From Hypericum androsaemum (Eukaryota; Streptophyta; Magnoliopsida; Malpighiales; Hypericaceae), in the NCBI GenBank assembly GCA_963995505.1, contig OZ023184.1, forward strand, positions 16,986,228 to 17,050,227: DNA of 64,000 nt. The letters are read 5' to 3'. The notes under the pieces are model-generated. The model did no database searches. It was not told the DNA's origin and saw only the letters and a list, made by a program, of their open reading frames with translations. Of the stretch, positions 48,036 through 61,077 are shown in pieces (position 1 is the first letter of the stretch; every line of letters begins with the position of its first letter). Both the position numbers and the translations under genes were made by a program.

Positions 48036-48735
48036 AAAGTGGGACAAAATAGTTATAGATCTCTATTGTTTAGATAAATTCACTAATAAGGATAGTTTAG
48101 TATTGATAAGTCCCTCAATCAAATGATAAGTTCCTCATATTTGTAAGATCAATTGATAAGTTTCTAGACCCATTTTTCGGCGAGATATTTTTTATAGTGA
48201 CAAAAATACCCCTGAGCCTAAAATTTTTTTAAAAAATGCCTTTAACTTGATCAAAGATTTAGAAACACAAACCCCCTCCTTTAATCCAATGCTGTAAACT
48301 TTGGTTGATTCGAAAAATCTGATCAACAAATTACTTGATCCCTTTCTTCCCATCAAAAGCGTTCCCCTAAACCTTCTTCCTTGTTGGTTTCTTCCTTGCG
48401 ATGTCTTTTCATTTTTTTAGGGTTTTACCATTGGTTTTCTAAGGGATAGTAAGCTCACGATGGGAGATGAAAAGGCAATTTTTTAGGATTTTACAATTTA
48501 GTTTCTTCCTTCCAATGGGAGGCTTTTAAAATAAAAGAGGCAATTTTTTTTATTTTTTAAGCTTAGGGGAATTTTTTGCCATATAAAAAATATCTCACAG
48601 AAAAAGTGGCCAAAAATGGGTCCAAGGACTTATCAATTGATTTACAAATATGAGAGACTTATCAATATTAGGTTGTCCTTATTAATCAATTTATTCAAAT
48701 AACAGGGACCTGACTATTTTTTCTTTTAAAATAAC
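48036..48735. mobile_element. Long-TIR element, about 0.7 kb
   Basis: The left arm (about 48036-48232) and right arm (about 48550-48735) are inverted copies of ~180 bp. Shared words are AAAATAGT at the tips and CTTATCAATTGAT and AAATGGGTC inside. The middle ~320 bp contain no ORF. No clear target duplication could be set. Confidence 0.65.
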
Positions 48736-49099
48736 ATCTAAGCAGTTAGATGCCTCTAAGTTAGATCCAACATTTAAGATTCATGTAGGGCATTTTTGTT
48801 ATTTACCCCCTTTTTCTCTTTCCTCCTTTCTTTCTCTCTTTCTAGGTCTTAGGGTGTGGAGAACAATCTAAGGCCTAGTGCTTGACGTGACGAAGGTGAG
48901 ATCCCTGACAACGGAGAAAGTTGGCCAGGGAGGAACCATCGTGACGGTGGATCTCCATGTGTCCTTCCCCGGTAGCAGAGATGAAGTGATAACGACGAGA
49001 ACATTGAGATTTATGTTTCTCTCCACATTTTGCCCTCCTTCATTTTTCCTCTTCTTTGTTTATGTTTTTTATTTTTATTTTTCTCTCTAGTTTTGAGAA

Positions 49100-49242
49100 A
49101 TACATGCCCGGATTACGAGTATGGCAGACCCAGGTTACAATAATGCCATGCCTGGGTAACAAGTTATGTGTTATGTGGTGATTTATGGTGATCAAATTAG
49201 AAATTCGACAGCTTTGGGTTGGGTTATCGAAGAGGAGTCATC
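49100..49242. repeat. ~21-bp unit repeats plus left copy of a 73-bp direct repeat
   Basis: ACATGCCCGGATTACGAG and related units (49105-49165) resemble the repeats at 51560-51745. They are followed by 49170-49242, which recurs at 51195-51267 with two mismatches. Confidence 0.6.
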
Positions 49243-49459
49243 CGACTTGGGAAGAAATCTATTGATCGCCTTGTTGGAAGTTACGATCGCATTGCTAGAG
49301 ATTTTGATAGCATCGGATCGACTTTTTCTGCCATAGAAATACGAAACAAGGAGTGTGGTTAAAGGGATTGAAATTTATGAGTGTAGTAACCAACCTAGAT
49401 TATGATCAGAGCTTTAACTTGATGAGAAAGGGTGTTCTAGGACCTTAGATGATGACTCC

Positions 49460-50830
49460 AATGTGCTTAGTGCCAATTTTCTTATTGGAAATTTGAGTAA
49501 GGAGAAGGAATTGGGTGACGCACAGAAGGTGCTTGGTGAAATGTGTGGGTATGATTTTAGGCTGGACAAGAGGAAAACAGATCACAAAACTAAAGCATGT
49601 GATATGCGTTTGGAGAATGGATTCTGTGAGTGGGTGAAAACTGGAGAATTAGAGGCTGAGTTTTCTAAAGAAGATGCCAAAGATGAGGTTAATCTTGACA
49701 TGTGCATTAAGCAACCTAGAAACTTATGGCATTTACGATCTGTGCATGAACTTGACGAGAAAGGTTATTCAAAGACCAAAGAAGTTTGTCTGGATGTGTT
49801 TGGTTGCATTATTTCAAATGGTGCATCGAGTAAGGTGGGGACATGAGAGGCGTGCCGAAGGTGTTTGATGAAATAACTAAATTTGGTTTCATGCAATTTG
49901 TCAATGAAGGGACTATCTGGAAAGATGCGCATAAAGTGTTCGAGGAAAAGGGTGAGTATGTTACTGTAGTCAATATTGTTGTGAATGTGAACCATTCTGA
50001 GGATGATGTGGTCTTGCGATTGGAGAGTAGTATCTTCCATATTTTAGAGCAAATGAGGTTGAAGGAAAGTACTTGGCATGCTGTCCGGGAAGGAGATTGT
50101 GATAAATCTCATCATGATAAGGTGGGGGTTGAGGAGGCTCGTGTTTTTGTAGAGGTTGGGGCTACAGATGGCATATTGAAGCGCATAGAGACATCAAATG
50201 AGATTAAGGGAAGTCATTACACTTCCAATATAGATGATGCTGTCGATAATGGTTATAGCAGCAAGAGGAAGTGGATGCTTTGAATGGTACCTGTGCTCAT
50301 GATGGAAGCTTGTGGTGAAGATAAGATGTATGTTGGTAGTGTTCTTGTTGACAGGGATGGAAAATGTAGAAGTCTAAGTGACTGTAAGCAAGCTTTAATT
50401 GAAATGTTAGAGAGGAAGTTTATCACCTGGAATGCACTGATGAGTGGACATGCGCACCCAAGTTATGCCGATAGGACAGCCATGTTGTTTGAAGAAATAC
50501 AGTCTGTGGCGGAGCAAAATTTTATGACAGTGGTTTATGTATTATCAACTCGTAGTAGAGGAAGAACTGTTAAATTTTTGCTGGATACTTTCGAGCCAAC
50601 AAGGGACAGCTATGGTGTTGAGCCTCGCCTTGAACATTATATTTATGTTGTGGCTATGTTAGCAAAGATTGATTCAGAGAACCATGTTTTTCTCTCAAAA
50701 TATGTTTGCTGCAACTAGCATTTGTGATGGGGGAAAATCTGTGAGGAAAGAAATGTTAGATTTGGGAATGAGTACTGAACCATACATAGATCCAATTGAG
50801 AATGTGTTAGTTGTTGTTTCAGTGAATGGA
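49460..50830 (+). pseudogene. Degraded PPR (pentatricopeptide repeat) gene
   Basis: Frames at 49463-49846, 49843-50283, 50284-50718 and 50669 onward chain together with shifts and stops. PPR-like phrases appear in the right order: AHKVFEEKGEYVTVVNIVVN, ITWNALMSGHAHPSYADRTA, YGVEPRLEHYIYVVAMLAKI and SVRKEMLDLGMSTEPYI, the last resembling the E-motif end of PLS-class PPR proteins. Such proteins bind organelle RNA. At least three frame breaks and a very loose repeat pattern show it is dead. It lies between two sets of 21-bp repeats. Confidence 0.6.
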
Positions 50831-51385
50831 TGCATTGGGAAATATTTGCATCAGGGAGCTGCTGTCTCATTGTCTGCAACACTTCTCGGAGCTCGTACTT
50901 TAGAGGGTATTGTACAGTCGGCCTCGAAAATTAAATCAGAGATTGAGGTTAAGCTTTGTGGTAGCCGGCGCAAGGTGATAATGGGAACATCAAAATCATG
51001 GCTTGGTTCTCCTGCAACACTTCAATCTTACGCTGTCATAAATACAAAGCCAAGAACTGCTATACTTTTGGGTGCAGCGTGGATGCAATGTATCGGTTCG
51101 TCTCCACTCAACATCTTTTGGGAATTTGGCTTGGACTTCAAGAATCGCTACTCTCATAGTTTCTTGTGGACAAGAAACATAAGCGGTGAGGATTGTTATG
51201 TGGTGGTTTATGGTGATCAAATTAGAAATTCGGCAGCTTTGGGTTGGGTTATCGAAGAGGAGTCATCGGCTTGGAAAATGACTGGAGGTGTTAACTGGTT
51301 GTTGGTCGTAGGCCAAAAAAAAATTATGTTAGGCCCATTTTTTATATTTCCAGGAATTAAGCCCATGGGCATAGTGATAGTATAA
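50830..51385 (+). other. Unrecognised coding-like tail
   Basis: The frame from 50669 stays open to 51385 beyond the PPR-like part (YLHQGAAVSLSATLLGART ... YVVVYGDQIRNSAALGWVIE). I do not recognise it. Its 3' part contains the 73-bp segment (51195-51267) also present at 49170-49242, so a piece of this sequence was copied upstream of the PPR remnant. Confidence 0.35.
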
Positions 51386-51559
51386 ATATATGGCATGAAG
51401 AAAATTAGAGGATGGTTAATGAATTGAAAAATAGAATTATGTTATATCTCCCTCCCCTTCTCTATTCTCTCTCTCTCTTTCTCTCTGTTTCGAAGGTTTT
51501 GACTGAGTTTTCAGAGCTTCTTCTACAACCTTGGAGCTCCCTAGATCACAGTACATCAG

Positions 51560-51870
51560 AATGACATGTCCAAGTTACGAGAATGACATGCCCGGTTATG
51601 TCTATATGACATACTAGGGTTATAAGAATGACATGCCGGGTTACGAGAATAGCATGTCCGGTAAATATTTAATACAACTTATAATAAATTAATTAATAAC
51701 TTAAATATTACGAGAATGACATGACAGGTTACGAGAATGGCAAGCCCTCCCTCCACGTGCGCATCTACTTTTTGGTCATTTCGTCCCTCCACGCAAGTCA
51801 TTTTTAAACCCTTTTGCCCCTAATCCGTACGGTCTGGAATATGCCATTTCGCATCTAATCCGGTCACGGA
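51560..51870. repeat. End of a Mutator-type element related to 47110-47435
   Basis: Units such as AATGACATGCCCGGTTACGAG repeat to 51745. The reverse complement of 51750-51870 then matches the left end of the MITE at 47110 (ACCGGATTAG, AAAAATGAC and GCGCACGTG blocks). Only this end is clear. I could not place the opposite end. Confidence 0.55.
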
Positions 51871-54010
51871 ACAACATTTCCCCACAAGCAAGCACTTAGA
51901 AGTCCAAATCTAAAATAATCGGCACAATTAATCTGGATTTCAAATGGTTGAACTAAAAAAAAGGAAAAAACTTTAAAATCCTTTAGGTCTAATATATTGT
52001 GCCGGGAAGTCCAACTTTTAGTTAGTTAATCCTTGATCTTTAAGAAATCAAACCTGTTAGTACTTATGATGAATTTTTATCTCAAATAATATTTAAAAGT
52101 ACCAAAATATCTCACCATCACTTTAAAGTTTTAAAATCATCATAAATATACTAACCCACCACACGACAAAAAATTCATCCACCATATTAAAAAAACCAAA
52201 ATAAAAACTCTGCAGATACCAGACCACTTGGTACTTTAGTTTTGTTGTCTGCTCTTTGTTTTTGCATGGAAACCCATTACTTTGGATGCTATATGATAAT
52301 GCGATAAAAGGTTGTTCTCCATATACAAGTATCCTAATGGCAGAAGTTCCTACTAGATGGAAACGTTCATATTTTTTGAAGGTTGGAAACGTTTCATTTT
52401 CTCAAGGTTGGAAACGTGTTGCTAAAAAGGTCGCTCCATAGATGGAACTTTCAAGAAAAGGGATTAGACATGCTAAACATTATCCAATTCTTCTAGTTGG
52501 TGATTAGTTACTTTAAAGCTAATTTGCATATTTAGGTAGCCTCGAAAATGAATCAGAAAGAAGAATAGAATCAAAAAATATAATAGCTACGGTTGAAGAT
52601 GATTCCAGAAACTGATTGCTCATAATAAAATAGGAAGCAAGCTAATGAGTAGAAACATCGATGAAATGTCATACACTTGGTAATTTTCCTCTCCGCTCGA
52701 GCAAATGGATATGAAGATTAGTATGTTATTTTCATCATGAGAAAATTTAAAATTTATGTTGGTCTCTACATACCAAGTCATCAAATGACTTACTATGTAC
52801 TCACCAATTAACAAGTAACATGTGGACAAGTTGGACCACACTATTAGTCTTAATGTGCAATGAACATTTAAGGTATATAATCTTGCCATATCAATGTAAA
52901 AGGTTGTTAAAATTTTTTGATTAAATAATTGAGCTGGATTCTAGGACAATTAAAAATTCATTACTGCTCTAGCAATATTTCGGTGGGACTTGCAACCCGT
53001 GAATACTAAATAACGTGGAGATGATTTTTGATATATTCTACATGCTCTTTATTTTGAATTGATAGGTAATTGGATTGGTACTAATTTGACCAAATTTGAT
53101 TTTTCTAATCCAAAAAATATGAATAACTTGGTTTTCATGGGATGAGTAGAATTACGACAAATATTAACATGTGATTTCTATTGTGTAAATAAGAATTTCC
53201 TTGATACATGCAGAGGATTGCACAGGGGATGCATAGACAACCCATTAATGAAATTAATTAGAATAAATCGGCGTGAATAACTAATGTAGAGAGTCTTAAA
53301 TGAGGTGACACCTTTGATTTTGGAAAAGCTTCAGAGAACAAGGAAAATTTTAAAACTACTTACCAAATTATTGTAATAACTTATAATATTATATATTATA
53401 TAATATTATAATTAACTAGTATAAAATCTTATAGTTTACTCTTGTACAATACCTAACATATGTTTGATATGTATAACCAATTATATATTTTGCCACTAAA
53501 CTATAGAGCAATCAAGTAAATAATGAATTAATTGTTTTTAGAATCTCTTTTGCTAAGAATATTATTGTTGATTAAATAATGAATTATATATAATTAAGTT
53601 CACTTTTTAAATAAATTTTTGATATCAACCTAAATCATATTAATGATAAGATAATATACCTTAAATATTCATTATATCATTAGATTAATAGAATAGCCCA
53701 TCTTATCCACTTGTTATTTATTAATTGGTTGGTACATGATATGTACGAACCAACATAAAATTTCTCCAAGGAACTGCCACCTAACGAAACCAGAGGGAAG
53801 GCTACCCTCCTAGATCCTTTGTAAAATAGGAAAATTTACAAGTACAAATGAAACTTGATAAAGAGTAAATTACAAGGAAAAATTCAAAAAAATTAGATTA
53901 ATTAAGTACAAATCTATAGTGATGATAGTTTCGGGAAAAAATCGCATATATGGTGTGTTCTTATTTTGAAGCATTATTATTAATAAAATTGGAATAATAC
54001 ACTTAGGCAT
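51871..54010. other. AT-rich intergenic, nothing recognised
   Basis: More than 2 kb without a gene or clear repeat. Short open frames here (for example 52256-52441 and 52620-52889) have no family resemblance. Confidence 0.4.
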
Positions 54011-54011
54011 C

Positions 54012-54868
54012 TTATATTATTGGAAATAGACATTTGAAAGCCTGAATTTAAAAATATCCAAAAAAATCTAAGTTATTCAAAACACAAAATTAGCATATTC
54101 AAAAGTCAATTATACCCTGCTTACTCATCTCAATCCTTCCCATGCCATTTTCGACCCTTAATTTTCCCGTTCTTTTTCCACAAGTAATAATCAGGCGGGC
54201 TGTCGAACATCTTCAAGCTGATCTCTATTGCAAATCGTAACAACAAAATTATCAATCAATTAAAACTAAATCGTCAATTTGTTATAGCTTCCTAACCTAA
54301 ACCGCGTTTGCTTCGCTCTGGCCTTGTGGATGGATAATGGTTATGGATTATCGGACATGGACTACCGATAAGACCTTCAAAGTCGGTGACAACCTTTAAA
54401 AAAAGAAGAAGTCGGTGACAACCTTGATCAGTACTTCAACATTAAATTCTTCTTCGAGTTATTAAAAAAATAATCTTTCAATAAATATTTAATATTGTTA
54501 CATTCTCTCATGCTCCCAAGAAATAAAATTACAATAATTCTATGTCTGTTTTCACTCATTATTTCTTCACAAGAATTATTAAAAGATAAACCCAAAAAAG
54601 TATTAAAAGATATGCAAAATTTATACTCTGGAAATAATATATATTACCGAGGTTACTCTCTAATTTTAATATGCGGCATCCACGGATAACGGGTAGAAAA
54701 CGGTCGAAAATGGCCGGGAAAGGATTGAGATTTGAGATTATAAAGGAAGGATATAACTGACTTTTCAATATATTATTTTTTTCCTGTTTTGAATAACTTA
54801 GATTTTTTATGATTGTATTTAAATCTCAAAATTTTAAGTGTCTATTTTCAACAACACAATGTATCTAC
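54012..54868. mobile_element. Long-TIR element, about 0.86 kb
   Basis: The left arm (about 54015-54165) and the reverse complement of the right arm (about 54705-54865) match over ~150 bp. They share AAATAGACA, AAAAATCTAAGTTATTCAAAAC and GCCATTTTCGACC words. No ORF and no clear target duplication were found. Confidence 0.65.
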
Positions 54869-55660
54869 AGACGACAACACCAAACAGACAAGGCCCAGTA
54901 GCTACGGCCCATTATCACCCAACTCTATCAATGCTCTTCCGTCTGGTACTCGTTAAATCCTAAGGTTTCGTGTCATTTGATAATCTTCTGATACTAATCA
55001 GGACTAGAACATGACTGGGATTTCTGGTAATCGGTACTGATATTTGATTGAGAGAAGAGGATGGTGTGTGATGCTTTTGGACTATTCCATGGAGTAAAGA
55101 GAGAAGTGGGAGATGCGAGGAGGGAGAGAGAGAGAGGGCAGAAATGTTTTAGGGAGTTTTCTCAAATTTTTCTAACACCTCATTGCGTACAAGTTAAATA
55201 AATTGTGAGTTGGTGCGTCACCTCATTGCGTACATAGTTTTGAGGCTCGGAGTCCAAATTAGCTCGAAAAGTTTTCTGAATCTCTGTATGCCAAATTGTT
55301 GTAATTACAGGATTCAAAATGTCATTTTGAAAGTACCGGATCATATTTCAAAATCGTGCAGTCACACGATAAAAAATTGAATTTTTTCTAGTTAGTAAAG
55401 AAGGATTAACCTTATTTTTTTATAAGTAGAATATCTTCACAATCATAGTTATCGGGAATTAAGAGGATGGGAGCGAAGGTTTTGAAGCCCCAAGCTATGC
55501 CCGGAGAAGACCCGAACATGATTTCATCCTTTTGCTTCCAATTCAGTACTCACACGAAGAAGACAAGCAAATAGTCCAAAACCCAAACCCTTCTTGCTCT
55601 CTATTTTCGCAATTTCAAGATAAACGAAAATAAGAGGACAAGGAAGCAGTGCCAGGTGAA
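54869..55660. other. Intergenic with one dispersed repeat
   Basis: Bases 55245-55460 match 35700-35930. The remainder shows no gene. Confidence 0.4.
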
Positions 55661-57200
55661 TGATGTACGCAAAATTGCGAACTATTAAACGCACAAGCAA
55701 ATAGTATAATGGTAAGTAAGGTTCTTAGAACTGAGGGTTGAACACGAAATAAAGGCAAGTAATTGTGTGAAGCGGAAAAATTAAAGTTTTATAATGTGAA
55801 AGGTCGCAAGTAAATAAACGAGATCGAAAACGCAAATGAAAGACGAGTTGTAAATCAATGGAGATAAACGAGCACGATACCCTTATGGACTACCCATCTA
55901 TGTTGAGACTATGATTTTTATGAAGTTCTAACTAGTACCTGGAGTATTCTAATGCATCTCCCTAACGCTTCCGCTCATTAGGATGACAAAACTAAGCTAG
56001 AGTAGTTCATGATTACTAATCAACGCTTCCGCTCATTAATTAGACCAAGAACTAAACTAAACTCAATTATGAAGTTAACTCCTATCGGGTTATCCCTTAG
56101 TATCAAGATTCCTCATTAATACTTTAAGACATGTCAATTGACTCTTCCGTTGATTCTAATGCCTTCCGGTCCATTATTATCAACTAAATATCATAATCTA
56201 AGTGATCAAGTTAGATTAAGCATTAAGATCATCAATTGACAACTACAACGAAAGATAATCAAACCATAGCTAACATAGACGAGTAATCACATAATTAGGG
56301 CATCGCACTCACAAGAGAACTACTCGCTAAGCATGTTAACAAAGCACAATATATTAATGAAGAACATGAAAGCAATTAACATAAAGATAGAGGAAGAGAA
56401 AGCTTAGTCGTGATGATCAAGCTTTGCCAATCCTTTCCCCGTTGCTAATTGGAATCGTGACTTTAATAAGTTCCAAAGGCTGTGTCAAGTTGCCGTAGTA
56501 ACGTCCCCCAAAAACTCGTCCCTAAACATAAGAAACTAAGGGCTGTATATAGCCAAAAGTCTAACTAAAAATTAGGAAAACCTAAAGGAGCTTAAGCTAA
56601 ATTGGAAGTCTTGCTAGCCAAGTAATAATATAAATAATATAACTTAAGTCCTAAAGCCGAAACAGGAGGCTAAAAGTCGAATATAACTAAAATAAATCGA
56701 GTCTCCGTGAAAGAAGAAAATCTGGAAAAAACCGTCGAAGGCCTGGCACCCGCCAATCATGTTGGCGCCCGCCAACTGGACCTTCTGTAAGCGCCTTGGC
56801 GCCCGCCAATATATTTGGCGGCCGCCAACTTCGTTGATCAGCTTCATCTCATTTTCGTATTTTACAGTTTTGACCCTCTTCCACTTCGAATTTGGCTTTG
56901 ACTATAAAAGACCAAATCTAGATCTTTCCTCAAGCTTTCCAACGGTATCTTATTTGGTACAATCGGACACTCGAGCAGAAAGTTATGACTCTTGCAATAT
57001 GGTCTCTCGAAATTACCCCGCGAACGACCTTCATTGAGCTCCAATTCCCTACAAAATATGACGATGGGTAGAAATCTATTCCCGAACATATATATACTAA
57101 AACGATCATAAGAATTGATATGACATGATAAATATAACTCAAAACATGACTAAACATACACGAAACATATGACAAAATATGAGCGTTTACAAACTCATCA
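55661..57200. mobile_element. 1540-bp solo LTR
   Basis: Begins TGATG and ends CATCA, and is flanked by exact GTGAA at 55656-55660 and 57201-57205. It has no internal domain and no second LTR, as expected after LTR-LTR recombination. Inside is a cluster of TTGGCGCCCGCCAA-like words at 56745-56830. The family is unknown to me. Confidence 0.82.
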
Positions 57201-57307
57201 GTGAAACCGTGACAGACAAGTGAGTCTCGGAGAGACGCCAGCGAGAAACTTATCAATATAATAAAACAAAAGTGAAAATCATTTTCAAAGATTGAGGAAC
57301 ACAAAAG

Positions 57308-57840
57308 GCATTATAACCGTTATTTTAGGTTATTGAATGAACAATTTAAGGTTATTTTATTCTTAAAATTATTTAAAAATACTTTTTTGTTTTCTTCCAT
57401 ATTCTTTTCTTAGTGTCCGGTACAAAATCAAAATAAATTCTCTTGCCACGGTTCCGGAATCATAAAACGGATGTCTTATTTGAATAGGAGAAGTTAAGTT
57501 ACAAACATTTATTTATTTTCTTGATACGTAACATTTAAAATTACTTATTTTCTCTAACTTCACGTCGAAAATACCCACACAAAAAACACCCTTTAACGGC
57601 ATCGACGTCCATATCCAGGTCCTCCGAAATAGAAGGACCTCCCAAACTCTGGCAGACCAGTGGGAAAATAATTATAGTAGCCGGGGTTGGTAGCTAAGAG
57701 GCCGAGAGGAATATCACTCTGACCGTTCATCTCAATATTTGACACATAAGCAGATCTCGTCAATCCAGCCATTGCAAAATGCCCACTTCCCATTTATGTC
57801 TTAGTGTGCCGATGATCGGGCCTTGTGTTGATCCAATACT
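57308..57840 (-). pseudogene. Neprosin last-exon fragment, copy E
   Basis: The minus frame 57593-57801 encodes MGSGHFAMAGLTRSAYVSNI and the end GGPGYGRRCR, nearly identical to the end of copy D. Homology with D covers 57308-57840 against 58186-58696, including the 3' flank, then stops abruptly. The codon before MGSG is TAA where D has CAA. It has no other exons and cannot make a protein. It is a partial tandem duplication of D. Confidence 0.88.
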
Positions 57841-58185
57841 ACCAACCCTAGACTCATCCAGTTCTCATTGGGTTTTGGGGCTCCCTAAAATGCAGCATCC
57901 GGTGCATCATGCATAGAGTTCCGATAGGATCTTCGTTGAACAGGCTCTACGCTAGGGTTAGCAGAGGGCACCTCTTGCATGAGGTCTTATGATGGGATTG
58001 GATACATGTTTGGGATGGAAGGTCTTGGGAGGCTGTTGTTCCAGAGGTCTAGTTTGGCTATCGGGAGGGTCTGGTGGGTGCGGTGGCAGGCCGGATGAAG
58101 GCGGTGTAGGGGAGGGGTTTTCAGGTTTCATGCTAGGGTTTTTCAGAATTGTCTTCATAAGTGTAACATTAAGTGTGGAAAATGT
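57841..58185 (-). other. Proline-rich ORF between the two neprosin ends
   Basis: This sits between the duplicated tails. The minus frame 57958-58158 gives KPENPSPTPPSSGLPPHPPD, like the proline-rich start of some plant retroelement ORF1 proteins. It may mark an insertion tied to the duplication. Confidence 0.3.
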
Positions 58186-58456
58186 CGTTATTTTAGGTTA
58201 TTGAATGAACACTTTTAGGTTATTTTATTCTTAAAATTATTAAAAAAATACTTTTTGTTTTCTTCCATATTCTTTTCTTAGTGTCCGGTACAAAATACAA
58301 ATAAATTCTCTTGCCACGATTCCAGAATCATAGAACGGATGTCTTATTTCAATAGGTGAAATTAAGTTACATACATTTATTTATTTCCTTGATATGTAAC
58401 ATTTAAAATTACTTATTTTCTCTAAATTCACATCGAAAGTATCCAAAAAATACCCT

Positions 58457-61077
58457 TTAACGACATCGACGCCCATATCCAGGTCCTCCGAAATAGAAGG
58501 ACCTCCCTAACTCTGGCAGACCAGTGGGAAAATATATATAGCAGTCGGGATTGGTAGCGAAGAAGTTGAGAGGAATATCACTCTGACCGTTCATCTCAAT
58601 ATTTGACACGTAAGCTGATTTCGTCAATCCAGCCGTTGCAAAATGCCCACTTCCCATTTGTGTCTTAGTATGCCGACCACTGGGCCTTGTGTTGACAATC
58701 TCTCCACCAAAGTCCAACCTATCGGCCGGGCCGTTAAGGTGGGGGAACATACTCCCCGGCCAATATCCAATTGGTATGATGCCCTCGTTAGAATGCCAGT
58801 ATAGCCACCACCTTCTATCTACTTTCTGTACAACAAATGATACAAGTCATTTGATTGTGCAAAAAAGGGACGTGTATAAGAGCTAACTAAAATCTAGAAT
58901 CTAAAATGACGTGAAATTTTTGTATATCTACGTGTAGAAAATCATTTGATTGTTTATAAATCTCTTGTTATTGGTTTTTCCATAAGTGATTCATTTAATA
59001 ATAACTTAAAATAAAGATAGAAAAATAGTTACAAACATCAAAAAATTACTAATCAAGGGCTACAAAATAAATTATATCCAGAAATTCGATAAAAGAAGTA
59101 AAATAGTTGACTTATAATCATAAAAGACACGGCTCGAAATTGATTCCACAAAACAATTTGGAAGTGCTTTTGAAGTACTTTTTTTGGAAGAAATTACCAA
59201 ACACTGAAATCTTACCCACTCAATTGAAAGAGTAAGATCATGTCGAACACCACCATATATAGATATGTTAGCAATGATGTCTCCAGGCACAAGTGCATTA
59301 GAAATGTTAACAAAGCCAGGGCAATCCATATTGTAGCATCCGTATTCAGGCAGGTAACTATTGTTCTGATTTTGATATGGAAAAAGAAATAATCAAAAAA
59401 TTAAAAAAATCAGTTGAATTAGGTCGTATGAGAAAACAATTAACACATGGTAATCAAAAAATTGTAAATCATGTATACTCACTGTCCAATAAGTAAAAAA
59501 CCTAGTACGGCTGTCACCATAAAGTCGAGGAAACACCTGTAAATACAAACATCTAGGTAAGCAACAAATGCTAAAAGATCCATAGCCCAATATTAATCTA
59601 TTTAAGTAAATAACTACAAATTAAAAATTTATACAATTTGTTGAGTAAGTAACTCATTTTAAATTTAAAACTACGAGTTTATACATTAACTACAAATTGT
59701 AAATATAAATATTATACAATTTTGTTAAAATAACTTAGTTATTATGTATATAAATACATACGTGCCAACCGGCCTCAACGGAGTTTACTTGGTTAATTCT
59801 GCTACCGGCAGTCACCCAAAGTTGACTCAAGCTAAACTCATAACGGTTTTCTACGTAGGGATTCCAAATGCCAAGACTTGCTTTCGATCTATTCCAACTA
59901 CCATAGGCAGAACGTCCGTGTGCATACTGCAACAACAAAAATTACGTAAAGAAAAAGTCTCATTTGAAAATTGAAAATCATATGTATGAATCACATATCT
60001 CCATATACTTGTTTATTTGATTAGCCAAAATAAAAATTATCACTTTTCTTTGACAAAATCATTATAAAGTACCATTTTTATTGAATTTGATCTCCATACT
60101 ATTGCAATATATTTCATTTGCCAATAATTAATTATTGTATTATACCAAAATAAATCTAACCCTGACCAAATATAAATCACATGAGATATCTTATCCCAAA
60201 AAAATCAACTGAGATACAAATGAGCTCGTATGTGAAATATAATTTTTTTAGAAGTACAATGAAACGTGTGCATGGAGTAAAATTACCTATTAGAACAAAT
60301 TTAACAAATATTGGATGTGATAAGTATAAATCAAAAAAGAAATTAATAAATCCATTATTCAATAATGTAACAATTAAAACGTTTGAACTAACCTCATGTT
60401 CTTCTTGATTGCTAAAAGGATTATGTTTCATTCTAAATCGTTCAATCCAAGCGGTTCTTAAAATGTCTTCTTTTGTTGTTCTCCTAATTGGAATTGTACT
60501 TTCTGGAAATTCTTCACCATTTGCATTCCATAGTTGAAAAGTATATTTTGAATTTAAGCTCTTCGACATTTTTGGTGGCACCTAATTATTGGACACAATA
60601 AGAACCCAATAAAAATTTTAAGTTACTAAAAATTATACGCAAGTATTAGAGGATTTTCTTTTCTGCCAATACAAAATTTTTTATTATCATTGATATTTTT
60701 CCTTTTAATAGAGGATCATCGAAAATAGTTTGCTTATGCAATAGAACATAATCAATCAAGTCACCATCAGAACTCTGCAGATCAAAAACTACATCAAATA
60801 TTAGTAAAGACAAAAAGAAAAGACTTATAATGCTAGAAAACAAGCAAATAATTATTCATTCAAAAATTAAATATTTAATAAATAATATTACCTTTGCAGG
60901 CTTGTTAATCTTTTTGAGATATTCCCTTACCATTTTCATCATTTTGAGCTCATTAATTTCATTGACACTCTGGTTGGTTTCCACGGAAAAGACATAATAA
61001 GTTGAACAGACTTTTAGAAAAATGTACAAAATAATAGTGACAAATGGTTGCACCCTAATGCACCAACTAGGAGCCAT
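58457..61077 (-). CDS. Neprosin-domain gene, copy D, with a lost splice donor
   Basis: Exons by homology: 60892-61077, 60688-60774, 60393-60581, 59762-59926, 59483-59536, 59216-59365 and 58457-58825. All are open and phase 0, about 399 residues if spliced. The start is ATG 61077 (MAPSWCIRVQPF), with a signal peptide. The catalytic domain has NSVEAGWHV, GCYNMDCPGF, IIPIGYWPGSMF and DFGGEIVNTR. After exon 2 the sequence reads ATCAATG|ATAATA, where copies A and B have G|GTAATA. The GT donor is therefore gone, and read-through meets a stop soon after. Either the gene is a recent pseudogene or it uses another donor. It is clearly diverged from B and C. Confidence 0.8.

Noticed and set aside
52256..52889. 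Small ORFs in the AT-rich spacer
   Set aside because: Short, no homology, no coding-like composition or neighbouring signals.
56759..57304. Frames inside the solo LTR
   Set aside because: Overlapping frames on both strands within a defined LTR, no recognisable domain.
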